Shown: one piece after another, positions 17,035 through 26,200 of the stretch
Layout: each line of letters opens with the position of its first letter
Numbering within the stretch: position 1 is the stretch's first letter
Source: Venatoribacter pacificus
Lineage (GTDB): Bacteria; Pseudomonadota; Gammaproteobacteria; Pseudomonadales; Oceanobacteraceae
Length of the DNA: 64,000 nucleotides
Direction: 5' to 3'
Assembly: GCF_025318105.1 (NCBI RefSeq)
Contig: NZ_JAOANI010000015.1
Span: 558,001 to 622,000 of the forward strand
Program-made: the position numbers and the translations under genes
Notes under the pieces: generated by a model
Told to the model about the DNA's origin: nothing
Database searches by the model: none
Seen by the model: only the letters and a program-made list of their open reading frames with translations

Positions 17035-18573
17035 TTAATCCAGCTGCGGGCCAGCAGCTACGATGGCATCAGAGACATCGTATTTTTTGAAGTTTTCAAC
17101 GAATTGAGCGGCCAGATTGCGCGCTGCTTCGTCATACTTCTCTGCGTCGGCCCAGGTGTTGCGTGGGTTCAGCAGATTGGTGTCGACGCCTTCCAGAGTC
17201 TTAGGTACCAGCAGGTTGAACACAGGTACAGTCTCGGTTTCAACGCCGCGCAGTTTGCCGTTCTGGATTGCAGAGATTACAGCACGGGTAGTCGGGATGC
17301 TGAAACGCTGGCCGCCGGCACCGTTTGCGCCGCCAGTCCAGCCGGTGTTAACCAGATAAACCTGAGAGTCGAATTCGGTAACGCGCTTGATCAGCAGTTC
17401 CGCGTATTCGCCAGCCGGACGTGGGAAGAACGGTGCGCCGAAGCAGGTAGAGAAGGTCGATTTCAGACCTTTGCTGCCGCCCATTTCGGTAGAGCCAACC
17501 AGTGCGGTGTAACCGGACAGGAAGTGGTAAGCCGCTTGTTCTTTGGTCAGAACTGACACAGGAGGCAGTACACCGGTCATGTCGCAGGTCAGGAAGATAA
17601 CCGCTTTGGGTTCGCCGGCCATGTTTTCCAGAACGCGTTTTTCAACGTGCTCCAGTGGGTAGGCACAACGGGTGTTTTCGGTTTTGGATACATCGGTGTA
17701 ATCGGCAACGCGGGTGATCGGGTCGATCACAACGTTTTCAACGATGGCGCCGAATTTGATGGCGTTCCAGATGATCGGCTCGTTTTTCTGAGACAGATCG
17801 ATGGTCTTCGCGTAGCAGCCGCCTTCGATGTTGAATACGGTGCCTTTGCCCCAGCCGTGCTCGTCGTCACCAATCAGGAAACGCTCAGGGTCAGCGGACA
17901 GGGTGGTTTTACCTGTACCGGACAGGCCGAAGAACAGACAAGTGTCGCCGTCATCGCCAACGTTGGCGGAGCAGTGCATTGGCAGCACGTCTTTTTCCGG
18001 CAGCAGGAAGTTCTGCACGCCGAACATAGCTTTCTTCATTTCACCGGCGTAACGCATACCGGCCAGCAGTACTTTGCGCTGGGCGAAGTTCAGGATAACT
18101 GCGCCGTCAGAGTTGGTGCCGTCACGCTCGGGTACACATTCGAAGCCTGGTACGTTCAGAATCTGCCACTCTTCTTTATCAGAAGCGTTGTAAGTTTCCG
18201 GACGGATAAACAGGTTACGGCCAAACAGGTTCTGCCAGGCAGTCTGGGTGGTCATTTTAACCGGCAGGTAATGCTGCGGATCAGAACCCACGTGCACGTG
18301 TGACACGAAGCTGTCGTGCTGGGCCAGATATTCTTCCACGCGTTCCCACAGAGCATCGAACTTGTCGGCGTCGAATGGGCGGTTAATGTTGCCCCAGTCG
18401 ATGGCGTCTTTGCTGCTCGGCTCTTCGACGATGAAGCGGTCCATCGGAGAACGGCCAGTGCGGATACCAGTCTCAACAACCAGTGCGCCGTTGTCCTGCA
18501 GTTGGCCTTCGCCACGCAGGATTGCTTGTTCTACCAGTAACGGTGTCGATAAATCGGTGTAAACAGTGGTCAT
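17035..18573 (-). CDS. pckA: Phosphoenolpyruvate carboxykinase (ATP)
   Basis: A 512-residue cytosolic enzyme converting oxaloacetate and ATP to phosphoenolpyruvate, CO2 and ADP at the entry to gluconeogenesis. The P-loop GLSGTGKTTLSADPERFL, the metal-binding FGLSGTGKTT/GDDEHGWG region and RSPMDRFIV and NTGWTGG motifs are all present, and the length matches the ATP-type family. This type, not the GTP type, is usual in gammaproteobacteria. It is transcribed alone, closed by a strong terminator. Malic enzyme lies 10 kb away, so both C4-to-C3 routes are encoded nearby. Confidence 0.96.
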   Translation of the reverse strand: MTTVYTDLSTPLLVEQAILRGEGQLQDNGALVVETGIRTGRSPMDRFIVEEPSSKDAIDWGNINRPFDADKFDALWERVEEYLAQHDSFVSHVHVGSDPQHYLPVKMTTQTAWQNLFGRNLFIRPETYNASDKEEWQILNVPGFECVPERDGTNSDGAVILNFAQRKVLLAGMRYAGEMKKAMFGVQNFLLPEKDVLPMHCSANVGDDGDTCLFFGLSGTGKTTLSADPERFLIGDDEHGWGKGTVFNIEGGCYAKTIDLSQKNEPIIWNAIKFGAIVENVVIDPITRVADYTDVSKTENTRCAYPLEHVEKRVLENMAGEPKAVIFLTCDMTGVLPPVSVLTKEQAAYHFLSGYTALVGSTEMGGSKGLKSTFSTCFGAPFFPRPAGEYAELLIKRVTEFDSQVYLVNTGWTGGANGAGGQRFSIPTTRAVISAIQNGKLRGVETETVPVFNLLVPKTLEGVDTNLLNPRNTWADAEKYDEAARNLAAQFVENFKKYDVSDAIVAAGPQLD

Positions 18574-18746
18574 ATATCGGTGCCCAAACGGGTCCTCATA
18601 ATTAGCGCACGGCTTGTGGCCATACTCTGATGTTCTCTATACCGCCCTGAGGGTACACGGGCGAACCCAAAGTTGAAGGCGCGTGATTATGCCAGAAAAT
18701 TGGTTAAACGCTAAGCCCTGTCTTTTGAGGTGAAATCGCTGTCCCG

Positions 18747-18768
18747 AAAAGTCCCCTGTTGCGGGGCT
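18747..18768 (-). terminator. Probable terminator of the yrfG-hslR-hslO operon
   Basis: CCCC (18753-18756) and GGGG (18763-18766) pair; on the minus strand ACTTTT follows. It lies 25-45 nt after the hslO stop. Confidence 0.55.
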
Positions 18769-18792
18769 TCCGGGTTGGCGGGTGTCGGTTGG

Positions 18793-19650
18793 TTAATGCG
18801 GGTTGCGTTCCGGGAACAGCGCCTCAACCTGTGCGTGGTCGAAGACGTAGCTCTGTTGGCAGAATTCGCAGGTGATATCGATTTTGCCGTTTTCTTCGAT
18901 GATGCTGTTGAGCTCGTCGTAACCCATCTGGTGCAATGCATTGGCAATGCGCGGCTTGGAGCAGGTGCAGAAGAAACTCAGCTCCGAGGCAGGATAAACG
19001 CGGGTCTGTTCTTCGTGGAACAGGCGGTGCAATACCGTTGCTGCATCCAGCCCCAGCAGCTCATCGTTACGGATAGTCGAAGCCAGATGGCTGACCCGTT
19101 CCCAGGCATCGGCGTCGGTTTCCTGACCGGCAGGCGTTGGCATCTTCTGCAGCATCAGGCCGGCCGCACTCTGGCCGTCACAGGCCAGCCAGAAGTGGCT
19201 GCCGAGCTGTTCAGACTGGGTGAAATAGTCTTCCAGCGACTGGGCAATATTGCCGCCATTAATGCTGACAATGCCCTGATAACGCTGTCCCTGGTCGGGT
19301 TCAATGGTGATGACCAGCTGGCCATCATCAAAGCTCAGGTCGCTTTCGCCGGCGTTTTCATCGTAGCGGGCAATGGCGCGCAGCTGACCCTTTTCGTTGG
19401 TTTCGGCCTGCAGCAGCGAGACATTCCCCGGCAGGCGCATTTGCAGGGTCAGGCGTCCGGCAAATTTCAGGCTGGCGCTGAGCAATGCGGTGGCGGCCAT
19501 CAGTTCACCCACGGCAACGGCGATGCGGGGTGGGTATTGGTGGCGGCGCAGGACTTCGCGATAGCTGTCCTGCAGGTGAGTAATCTCACCGCGGATGTCG
19601 GTATCGTCAAAGCTGAAGCGCTGCAGAGTGTCGCGGCTGGTATTGCTCAT
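18793..19650 (-). CDS. hslO: Redox-regulated chaperone Hsp33
   Basis: A 285-residue cytosolic holdase activated by oxidation. The C-terminal zinc site is present: FFCTCSKPR followed about 27 residues later by CEFCQQ, the CxC...CxxC switch. ATG 19650 (MSNTSRDTLQRFSFDD) is chosen because the preceding hslR stop ends 1 nt before it; an upstream ATG at 19674 would overlap hslR. It is the last gene of yrfG-hslR-hslO, in the same order as in E. coli. Confidence 0.95.
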   Translation of the reverse strand: MSNTSRDTLQRFSFDDTDIRGEITHLQDSYREVLRRHQYPPRIAVAVGELMAATALLSASLKFAGRLTLQMRLPGNVSLLQAETNEKGQLRAIARYDENAGESDLSFDDGQLVITIEPDQGQRYQGIVSINGGNIAQSLEDYFTQSEQLGSHFWLACDGQSAAGLMLQKMPTPAGQETDADAWERVSHLASTIRNDELLGLDAATVLHRLFHEEQTRVYPASELSFFCTCSKPRIANALHQMGYDELNSIIEENGKIDITCEFCQQSYVFDHAQVEALFPERNPH

Positions 19651-19651
19651 G

Positions 19652-20050
19652 TCAGTAATCCTGATTGTGCTCAAAGCGGCGCATATCGCGTCGCTCTTTT
19701 TTGTTGGGTTTGTGGTCGGGCACCTGCATGGAGGCTTTCATAATGCGCCGCCGTTCGCCTTCATCCATGCGCTGCTTGATGCTTTCCGGGGTTTCTTCGT
19801 ACAGCAGGCGTGCTTCCGGAGCGCCGCGGCGCTGACCGGAGAGTGCGGTAATGATGATTTCTTTTTGCTCAAAACCCTGACGGATGCTGAGTTTGGCACC
19901 CAGCTCGGCGGTTTTGCTGACTTTGCAGCGCTGCCCTTCGACATGCACTTTGCCACCTTCAATGGCGGCCTTAGCCAGAGCGCGGGTTTTAAAAAAACGT
20001 GCCGCCCAGAGCCATTTGTCGAGGCGGATTTTTTCGTTGTTGTCAGTCAT
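19652..20050 (-). CDS. hslR: Heat shock protein 15, S4-domain RNA-binding protein
   Basis: A 132-residue basic protein with an S4 domain at the N-terminus (IRLDKWLWAARFFKTRALAK, then a VHVEG strand) and a lysine/arginine-rich tail. Hsp15 binds stalled 50S subunits carrying nascent chains and helps recycle them. It lies 3 bp after yrfG and 1 bp before hslO, so the three are one operon. Confidence 0.93.
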   Translation of the reverse strand: MTDNNEKIRLDKWLWAARFFKTRALAKAAIEGGKVHVEGQRCKVSKTAELGAKLSIRQGFEQKEIIITALSGQRRGAPEARLLYEETPESIKQRMDEGERRRIMKASMQVPDHKPNKKERRDMRRFEHNQDY

Positions 20051-20053
20051 AGC

Positions 20054-20710
20054 TTAAAAATCCAGCTCATCAAAATGATGAATTCCGGGGAAGTGGCTGT
20101 CGCTGTTGGGTTCTTTCTGGCTGTCGGGATGAAATATGGCCAGCAGAAAACCGATGCCCCAGCGGGCGGCGGATTCTAGCACAGCCTGGCTGTCGTCGAT
20201 CAGTAGGGTGCGGGCCGGATCGAAGCCTTCATCACGTTGCAGGTGATCCCAAAATGCCTGACTTTCTTTCGGTTCGCGGTAATCGTGGGAGCTGATCACG
20301 CGGTCGACCAGCTGGTCGAGAGCGGTACGCTCCATTTTCAGATTCACGCTGTCACGGTGGGCATTGGTGACGATCACGGTGCGTTTGCCCAATTGCTTAA
20401 GGCGGGCGAGGAAATCCTGCACGTGCGGGCGGAAACCGATCTTATGCTGCACATCGCGTTTGAGCTCGGCGATCGGCAGACCGGTGAGCTCGGTCCAGTA
20501 GTCCAGGCAGTACCAGTCGAGGGTGCCGCGCAGACCAATAAAGCTTTTATTCAGCTCGGCCAGGGCTTCCTCTTCACCCAGGCCGTGCTGTTGGGCGTAA
20601 ACCGCAGGCAGGTGGTCGAGCCAGAAATAATTATCAAAATGCAGATCCAGCAGCGTGCCATCCATGTCCAGCAGCACGGTATCAATTTGTTGCCAGTCGG
20701 TCAGGCTCAT
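20054..20710 (-). CDS. yrfG: HAD hydrolase YrfG, GMP/IMP nucleotidase type
   Basis: A 218-residue HAD-superfamily phosphatase. Motif I is LLDMDGTLLDLHFDNYFW, motif II the VIVTNAH strand, motif III a Lys in YREPKESQAF and motif IV LLIDDSQAVL. Family members hydrolyse purine nucleoside monophosphates. It starts the yrfG-hslR-hslO operon and is divergent from nudE with 44 bp between start codons. Confidence 0.9.
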   Translation of the reverse strand: MSLTDWQQIDTVLLDMDGTLLDLHFDNYFWLDHLPAVYAQQHGLGEEEALAELNKSFIGLRGTLDWYCLDYWTELTGLPIAELKRDVQHKIGFRPHVQDFLARLKQLGKRTVIVTNAHRDSVNLKMERTALDQLVDRVISSHDYREPKESQAFWDHLQRDEGFDPARTLLIDDSQAVLESAARWGIGFLLAIFHPDSQKEPNSDSHFPGIHHFDELDF

Positions 20711-20715
20711 AGGGT

Positions 20716-20721
20716 TATACT
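20716..20721 (+). promoter_or_regulatory. Possible -10 box of nudE
   Basis: TATACT lies 34 bp before the nudE ATG. The nearest -35-like TTGCCA (20690-20695) is at a 20-bp spacing, too long to be convincing. Confidence 0.35.
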
Positions 20722-20754
20722 CGCTATCGGAATGTCTATTAAAACAGGGCTGTT

Positions 20755-21321
20755 ATGCATAAAAAACCACAGATTTTGCAGCGTCATCTGGTGGCGCAGA
20801 GCCGCCTGTTCCGGGTGGAGTCGCTGGAGCTGCGCTTCAGCAATGGCGTTGAGCGGACCTATGAGCGTCTGATGCCCGGTGGCTCCGGTGCAGTGATGCT
20901 GGTCGCGCTGCTGGATAACGATACGATTGCCCTGATCCGGGAATATGGGGGCGGAATTGAAGATTACACCCTCACGTTGCCAAAAGGTGCGATCGATCTG
21001 GGCGAGAGTCTGCGCGAAGCCTGCAACCGTGAGTTACAGGAAGAAATCGGTTACGGCGCGCGCGAATTTATTCACCTGAAAAAACTCAGCCTGTCGCCCA
21101 GTTACATGAGTGGCGGTATTGATGTGGTGGTGGCGCGCGATCTGTATGAATCGAAGCTGGAAGGTGATGAGCCGGAGCCGCTGGAACTGGTGCCGTGGAA
21201 ACTGAATAATCTGCACGAATTGTACAGCCGGGCAGACTGTACCGAAGGCCGTGCGATTGCCGCACTGGCGCTGGCACAGGAATTTCTGGCCGGGCGTTTT
21301 GACGGTGAAGTGCTGGGCTGA
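20755..21321 (+). CDS. nudE: ADP compounds hydrolase NudE
   Basis: A 188-residue Nudix hydrolase. The Nudix box is complete from GAIDLGE to RELQEEIGYG. Sequence before and after the box (PKGAIDLG, SLSPSYMSGGIDVVVA) fits NudE, which cleaves ADP-ribose, NADH and Ap3A-type substrates. The gene is divergent from yrfG, as in enterics, but igaA is absent here. It converges on the hybrid histidine kinase gene with 25 bp between stop codons. Confidence 0.9.
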   Translation: MHKKPQILQRHLVAQSRLFRVESLELRFSNGVERTYERLMPGGSGAVMLVALLDNDTIALIREYGGGIEDYTLTLPKGAIDLGESLREACNRELQEEIGYGAREFIHLKKLSLSPSYMSGGIDVVVARDLYESKLEGDEPEPLELVPWKLNNLHELYSRADCTEGRAIAALALAQEFLAGRFDGEVLG

Positions 21322-21346
21322 TTACTGATACGGAGTCAGCAATCCA

Positions 21347-23791
21347 TCATCCGGCCGGATTGCTGCTGTGCAGAATTTCCGCGATCACTTTGCCCAGCGT
21401 ATCCAGCCTGATGGGTTTGCTGATAAAACCGTTCATGCCAGCCGCCAGGCAGCGCTCTTTATCTTCCAGCATGGCGTTGGCGGTGAGCGCAATAATCGGA
21501 ATATGGTTTTTATGGTTGCTGAGGTCGCGGATGCGCTCGGTAGCGGTAATACCATCCATCACCGGCATGTTCACATCCATTAAAATCAAGTCGTAATCAT
21601 TACTCAGCACTTCGGCAATGGCCTGCTCACCGTTAGCGACGGTTTTGCACTTCAGGCCCAGGCGGCTGAGCATGCGTTCTGCAATTTTCTGATTAACGGT
21701 ATTGTCTTCGGCCAGTAATACGCGGCCATGCAGAGTCTGGTTTTGCACGGGCCTGGGTATTTCTTTTTCCGGTGCCGCTCCCTCATGCAGAGGCAGTTGC
21801 AGAACAAATGTGCTGCCGTGGCCAATTTCGGAAGTGAGGCTGATATCACCGTGCATGGCGTTGGCCAGATGGCGGCTGATGGTCAGCCCTAAGCCGGTGC
21901 CGCCGTATTTGCGGCTGGTGCTGGTATCGGCCTGTTTAAATGCGGAGAAAATCTGGTCGGTTTTATCGGGCGCAATACCAATGCCGCTGTCACGCACTTC
22001 AATGTTCAGCAGATAACGGAAGTCTTCCTGTTTCTGGCCGCTGACGCGGATTTCGATACGCCCTTTGTCGGTAAACTTCAGTGCATTGCTGATCAGGTTG
22101 GTGATGATCTGTCGCACCCGTTTCGGGTCGCCGCGCCAGTTGGCGGGCAGGCCGGCATCGTAGTAGTACACCAGCGATAAGCCTTTACGCCGTACCGGCT
22201 CGTTAAACAGTTGGTAGATGTCGGTGAGCAGGCGGTTCAGGTCGAAATCAATCTGCTCGATTTCCAGATTTCCGGATTCAATTTTCGACAGATCGAGAAT
22301 GTCGTTAATGATGTCGAGCAGGGCGTGGGACGAGTTATGAATAATATCCAGATAATGGCGTTGGTCTTCAGACAAGGACGAGTCGAGCAGCAGCTCGCTG
22401 GCACCGAGAATGCCGTTCATCGGCGTGCGGATTTCATGGCTCATATTAGCGAGGAAAATCGACTTACTGCGGTTAGCGCTTTCGGCCTGCTCCAGTGCTT
22501 CGCGGATGCGCACGTTGGCGGCTTCCAGTGCCCGCTGGTTGGCGACGGCTTCAGTGATATCCAGACCGGCGAGCAGCACTTCCTGATGATCACCGCTGTC
22601 GATACGGGTCAGGCGCCAGCTGATGGTGGATTCCTTACCACTGGCGGATACCAGCGGGAATTCCGATGCCAGGCTGCCGGCATGGCTGCCGAGTAATTGT
22701 TGCCAGTCACGACGCAGTCTGGCGGCATGGGTTTTGGGCAGCAGGTAATCCAGCGGTTGATTGCGTAACTGTTTCTTATCCATTTCCAGCAGCGCCTGCA
22801 CCGGCTGATTGATGCGCTGAATATTGCCCTGTTGGTCACACACCAGCAGCAGGGTTTGCATGGAATCAAAGTAAGCCCGTACGCGTTGCTGCTCGGCGCG
22901 CAGCTTTTCTTCCATATAGTGGCGTTTGCTGATGTCGTCGCCGGTCAGAAGAATGTAGTCGCGACCGCTGATATGCCAGGGCTGGGCATGCAGCGCCCAG
23001 CGCCCTTCATCGCCATGACGGTCGATCAGAGTGCACTCGAAATCCACCACGGTCTGACTGTCGAGAGCTTGTTGTAAGTAGCGGACAATGTGTGCACGTT
23101 CGGCGGCCGGCTGGATATCGGATAAGCGTTGATCGCGTGCGCCAGCAAACAGGGCAGCAAAGCGTGGGTTGGCATCAAGAATAAGCTGCTGCGCATTGAG
23201 GCGAACGGCAATGCCGCTCATATTTTCCCAGCTCAGGCTGTGCTGCAGGCTTTGGCGATCAAGCTGATCGCGTAAGGGCCGGATCAGGTGATGGAAACCG
23301 GCGAACAGAATAATAATGACGGCGAGATCGGTCAGGGCGGCGCCAATCCAGCCCTGCAAATAGTGCTGGCGGATTTGGCTGAGAGATCGGCTCACCACGA
23401 GGCCAGAACCATTGCCCAGTGGTTGCAGATAAAGCATATAGGTGTGTTGTTGCTCTTCTGCCTGTTGCAGGCCGCTGATGCCCTGTGCCGCCTGCAATAA
23501 AGCCGCCCGGCTGATGCCCGGTTGTGGGGGCTGTTGTGTTGTAACCTCATCCCCCTGCAGCGAGCCGGTCTGTACGGCCAGCCCCTGGCTGCGCAGATAA
23601 CCGAGTTCAATGTCTGTTGGCAGCGCATCAGGGTTTAATTGCCACTGTTGACGCAGATTGCCCGCCAGGCGTTGCAGCTCATGTTGCTGTTGTTTTACCT
23701 CATGCAGATACAACAGCAGACTGGTGACAACCGTAATAAGCAGGGTTGAGGCCAGCGCCAGCATCCAGAGGTATTTTATGTGGCGGCCCAT
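21347..23791 (-). CDS. Hybrid sensor histidine kinase with two PAS domains
   Basis: An 814-residue inner-membrane kinase. It has a signal-anchor helix (about 8-28), a periplasmic segment (about 29-145), a second membrane helix (about 150-168), two PAS domains (about 180-290 and 300-420), a HisKA domain with MSHEIRTPMNG (His452), an HATPase domain (GDPKRVRQIITNLISNALKF, DSGIGI, GGTGLGL) and a receiver domain whose phosphoacceptor is Asp739 in LILMDVNMP. It has no Hpt domain, so phosphotransfer must pass to a separate protein not in the window. No response regulator is adjacent on this strand. Signal unknown. lrgB lies upstream on the same strand (45 bp). Confidence 0.9.
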   Translation of the reverse strand: MGRHIKYLWMLALASTLLITVVTSLLLYLHEVKQQQHELQRLAGNLRQQWQLNPDALPTDIELGYLRSQGLAVQTGSLQGDEVTTQQPPQPGISRAALLQAAQGISGLQQAEEQQHTYMLYLQPLGNGSGLVVSRSLSQIRQHYLQGWIGAALTDLAVIIILFAGFHHLIRPLRDQLDRQSLQHSLSWENMSGIAVRLNAQQLILDANPRFAALFAGARDQRLSDIQPAAERAHIVRYLQQALDSQTVVDFECTLIDRHGDEGRWALHAQPWHISGRDYILLTGDDISKRHYMEEKLRAEQQRVRAYFDSMQTLLLVCDQQGNIQRINQPVQALLEMDKKQLRNQPLDYLLPKTHAARLRRDWQQLLGSHAGSLASEFPLVSASGKESTISWRLTRIDSGDHQEVLLAGLDITEAVANQRALEAANVRIREALEQAESANRSKSIFLANMSHEIRTPMNGILGASELLLDSSLSEDQRHYLDIIHNSSHALLDIINDILDLSKIESGNLEIEQIDFDLNRLLTDIYQLFNEPVRRKGLSLVYYYDAGLPANWRGDPKRVRQIITNLISNALKFTDKGRIEIRVSGQKQEDFRYLLNIEVRDSGIGIAPDKTDQIFSAFKQADTSTSRKYGGTGLGLTISRHLANAMHGDISLTSEIGHGSTFVLQLPLHEGAAPEKEIPRPVQNQTLHGRVLLAEDNTVNQKIAERMLSRLGLKCKTVANGEQAIAEVLSNDYDLILMDVNMPVMDGITATERIRDLSNHKNHIPIIALTANAMLEDKERCLAAGMNGFISKPIRLDTLGKVIAEILHSSNPAG

Positions 23792-23835
23792 AGTGCGTCC
23801 TTTGCCGAAGGTCCCTTAACAATAGATGCTTGTGG

Positions 23836-24519
23836 TCAGACAATCCAAGGCAATACCAGTGCGTGCAATGTGGCGGTCAGCGTCATTGCCATCGCCGCAT
23901 AGGCCGACTGCTGTGGCCCTAATTCTAAAGCACGACTGGTGCCAATGGCGTGGGCGCAGATTCCCAGTGTCAGCCCCAGGGTTTGTGGCTCATCCATGCG
24001 CAGCGTTTTTAACAGCGGCGGAATCATTAACGCGCCGAGAATTCCGGTAATAATCACAAACGCCGATGCCAGGGCGCTGATACCGCCGACCTGCTCGCTG
24101 ATGGCAAGTGCCACCGGCGTGGTAATGGACTTGGTGTAGATCGTGCGGGTGATGGCGTCATCACCAATCCAGAAGTGTGCCAGCAGCACCGCGCAGGCGA
24201 TGGTGGTGCCACTGCCAAGGGTTACCGCCAGGGCAATGCGCAGCCATTGTTTACGCATGGTGTGAATAAACTGATACAGCGGCACCGCCAGCATGACCAC
24301 CACTGGCCCAAGCATCAGATTCAGGTAGTGACCGCCCTGCATATAGGTTTGATAAGAAACACCACTCAATTCCAGGCAGGATACAACCAGCACGACGCCG
24401 GTCAGAATCGGCGGAATAAAAGCATTGTTGCCCGTGCGGCGGTAGAGTTGCTGGCCGGCAAGAAAAGCCGCAATGGTGAGCGCGGCCCAGAATAACGGCA
24501 GGCTGAACAGATGTGTCAT
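23836..24519 (-). CDS. lrgB: LrgB family membrane protein
   Basis: A 227-residue protein with about six or seven transmembrane helices and the family signature segments KSITTPVALAISEQVGG and HAIGTSRALE. CidB/LrgB proteins act with CidA/LrgA in murein hydrolase control or small-acid (pyruvate, glycolate) transport. It overlaps lrgA by 4 bp (ATGA), so the two are co-translated. Confidence 0.9.
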   Translation of the reverse strand: MTHLFSLPLFWAALTIAAFLAGQQLYRRTGNNAFIPPILTGVVLVVSCLELSGVSYQTYMQGGHYLNLMLGPVVVMLAVPLYQFIHTMRKQWLRIALAVTLGSGTTIACAVLLAHFWIGDDAITRTIYTKSITTPVALAISEQVGGISALASAFVIITGILGALMIPPLLKTLRMDEPQTLGLTLGICAHAIGTSRALELGPQQSAYAAMAMTLTATLHALVLPWIV

Positions 24520-24854
24520 AAGCCTGATTTACCTCCCTTGCGCATAATCAGGGCACTGACCAGCGCTCCCGGAATCAGACTGAGCGCGAGAATAATCAGC
24601 AGCTCGACACCGTGTTCGGCCAGCAGTTGCTTTTGCGTGATGATGCCAACGCTGACCGGAATCAGAAACAACGGCAGCAGAGGGGATAACGTCTGGGTAA
24701 TGCGCTGCAGATTATCCGGGGCTTTGCCGCGCAGTATCAGCGCCAGCAATAACAGCAACATACCAACAATGGATGCCGGAACAGGAAGGTGCAGCAGAGT
24801 TTGTAACAGAGACCCCAGCAGTAAAAAGATCAGCAGGGTAAGGAGGCCGGACAT
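24516..24854 (-). CDS. lrgA: LrgA/CidA family holin-like protein
   Basis: A 112-residue protein with four predicted transmembrane helices; HLPVPASIVGMLLLLLAL is the family's signature region. AGGAG lies 7 nt upstream of the ATG. First gene of the lrgAB pair; the tRNA-Leu gene ends 19 bp upstream on the same strand. No LytSR-type regulator is adjacent. Confidence 0.88.
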   Translation of the reverse strand: MSGLLTLLIFLLLGSLLQTLLHLPVPASIVGMLLLLLALILRGKAPDNLQRITQTLSPLLPLFLIPVSVGIITQKQLLAEHGVELLIILALSLIPGALVSALIMRKGGKSGL

Positions 24855-24873
24855 GCGTCTGCTCCTGAAAAGT

Positions 24874-24958
24874 TGGTGCGGAAGGAGAGACTCGAACTCT
24901 CACGCCGTGAAGCGCTGGAACCTAAATCCAGTGTGTCTACCAATTTCACCACTTCCGC
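24874..24958 (-). tRNA. tRNA-Leu, anticodon UAG
   Basis: The minus strand folds into a long-variable-arm tRNA with encoded CCA. The acceptor stem is GCGGAAG/CTTCCGC with discriminator A. The anticodon stem CTGGA/TCCAG encloses TTTAGGT, giving anticodon TAG. GTTCGAGTC forms the T arm region. Length and variable arm fit leucine. Confidence 0.95.
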
Positions 24959-25092
24959 GATTCAGGGCGCGGATATTATACAACTCGGATGCACTTGCCA
25001 AGGGCTGCCTCTTTATGATGCCGATGGGAGCCGCTGGCACTGGAGGGGGGCGCTCGTGTATGGTGCCTTTTTTTGCATAACAGGGAATGGCT

Positions 25093-26109
25093 ATGCCTTC
25101 AGATAATCGTTTGGCCAGCAATATTCTGCTCAGCGCGGCCGCGGTCGTGATCGTGATCGCGGGTATTAAAAGTGCCGCTGCCATGTTGGTACCGTTTTTA
25201 CTGGCGGTTTTTATTGCCATTCTCAGCGCGCCTTTACTGCGCTGGCTGACCAATCACAAAGTACCGGGTGTGCTTGCCGTATTGTTGCTGGTGCTGGGAT
25301 TCCTGCTGCTGGGGAGTGTGCTGGCCTCGTTTGTCGGTGGCACGCTGACGGCGTTTTATAAAGACATGCCGCTGTACGAGCAGAAACTGCAGGCGCTGAC
25401 CGGTCATGGCGTCACCTGGCTGCGCAGCATGGGGGTTGAGGTGGCGGATAATGTCATCCGTGAATACGTGAACCCCGGTGTGGTGATGAAAACCGTCGCC
25501 TCGGTATTCAACGGTCTGGGCGGGGTGCTCACCAATACCTTCCTTATTCTGTTTACGGTCATTTTTATTCTGCTTGAAGCCTCCAGCTTTCCGGCCAAGG
25601 TCAAACGTGCGTTTGGTGAAGAAACCCAGGCCTTTGCCCACTTTGAGCGTTTCTCTGAATCGGTGCAGCAGTATCTGATGATTAAAACCGTGGTCAGCTT
25701 TGGCACCGGTCTGACCGTCGGCCTGCTGTTGGCACTGATTGGCGTAGATTACTGGGCGCTGTGGGCGCTGGTCGCGTTCCTGCTTAACTACATTCCTAAT
25801 ATCGGTTCCATTATTGCGGCCGTTCCGGCGGTGCTGATTGCCTTAATTCAGATTGGCCCGGGAGCCGCGTTGCTCACCGCCGGTGTGTATGTGCTGGTGA
25901 ATACACTGTTCGGTAATGTGGTCGAGCCACGGTTGATGGGACGCTCGCTGGGGTTGTCGACGCTGGTGGTCTTTCTGTCGTTGGTATTCTGGGGCTGGAT
26001 TCTGGGGCCGGTCGGCATGTTACTGTCGATCCCTTTGACCATGGTGGTGAAAATCGCGCTGGAAACCCGGCCGCAATCACGCTGGATTGCTACCTTGCTG
26101 GATCATTGA
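25093..26109 (+). CDS. AI-2E/PerM family membrane protein
   Basis: A 338-residue protein with about seven or eight transmembrane helices and a central soluble part (FYKDMPLYEQKLQAL), the PerM/YdiK/AI-2E exporter family layout. The conserved C-terminal region ALVAFLLNYIPNIGSIIAA and the GNVVEPRLMGRSLGLSTLVV stretch are diagnostic. Substrates are mostly unknown; some members export autoinducer-2 or exchange sodium for protons. ATG 25093 has AGGGA 6 nt upstream; the in-frame ATG at 25087 abuts it. The gene is followed by a hairpin and cpxRA. Confidence 0.85.
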   Translation: MPSDNRLASNILLSAAAVVIVIAGIKSAAAMLVPFLLAVFIAILSAPLLRWLTNHKVPGVLAVLLLVLGFLLLGSVLASFVGGTLTAFYKDMPLYEQKLQALTGHGVTWLRSMGVEVADNVIREYVNPGVVMKTVASVFNGLGGVLTNTFLILFTVIFILLEASSFPAKVKRAFGEETQAFAHFERFSESVQQYLMIKTVVSFGTGLTVGLLLALIGVDYWALWALVAFLLNYIPNIGSIIAAVPAVLIALIQIGPGAALLTAGVYVLVNTLFGNVVEPRLMGRSLGLSTLVVFLSLVFWGWILGPVGMLLSIPLTMVVKIALETRPQSRWIATLLDH

Positions 26110-26149
26110 TGCGCTCACTACGTCATATGAGCAAAGAAGGGTAAAAACA

Positions 26150-26171
26150 CTGCCAGCCGGGTGGCTGGCAG
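26150..26171 (+). terminator. Hairpin after the PerM-like gene
   Basis: CTGCCAGCC (26150-26158) and GGCTGGCAG (26163-26171) form a 9-bp stem with loop GGGT. No U-run follows, so it may terminate weakly or serve another role 30 bp before cpxR. Confidence 0.45.
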
Positions 26172-26200
26172 CGCTAGACTGAGCGCAACGGAGGATGTTG

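Noticed and set aside
26141..26155. CpxR box upstream of cpxR
   Set aside because: One GTAAA is present but no second GTAAA at the needed spacing.
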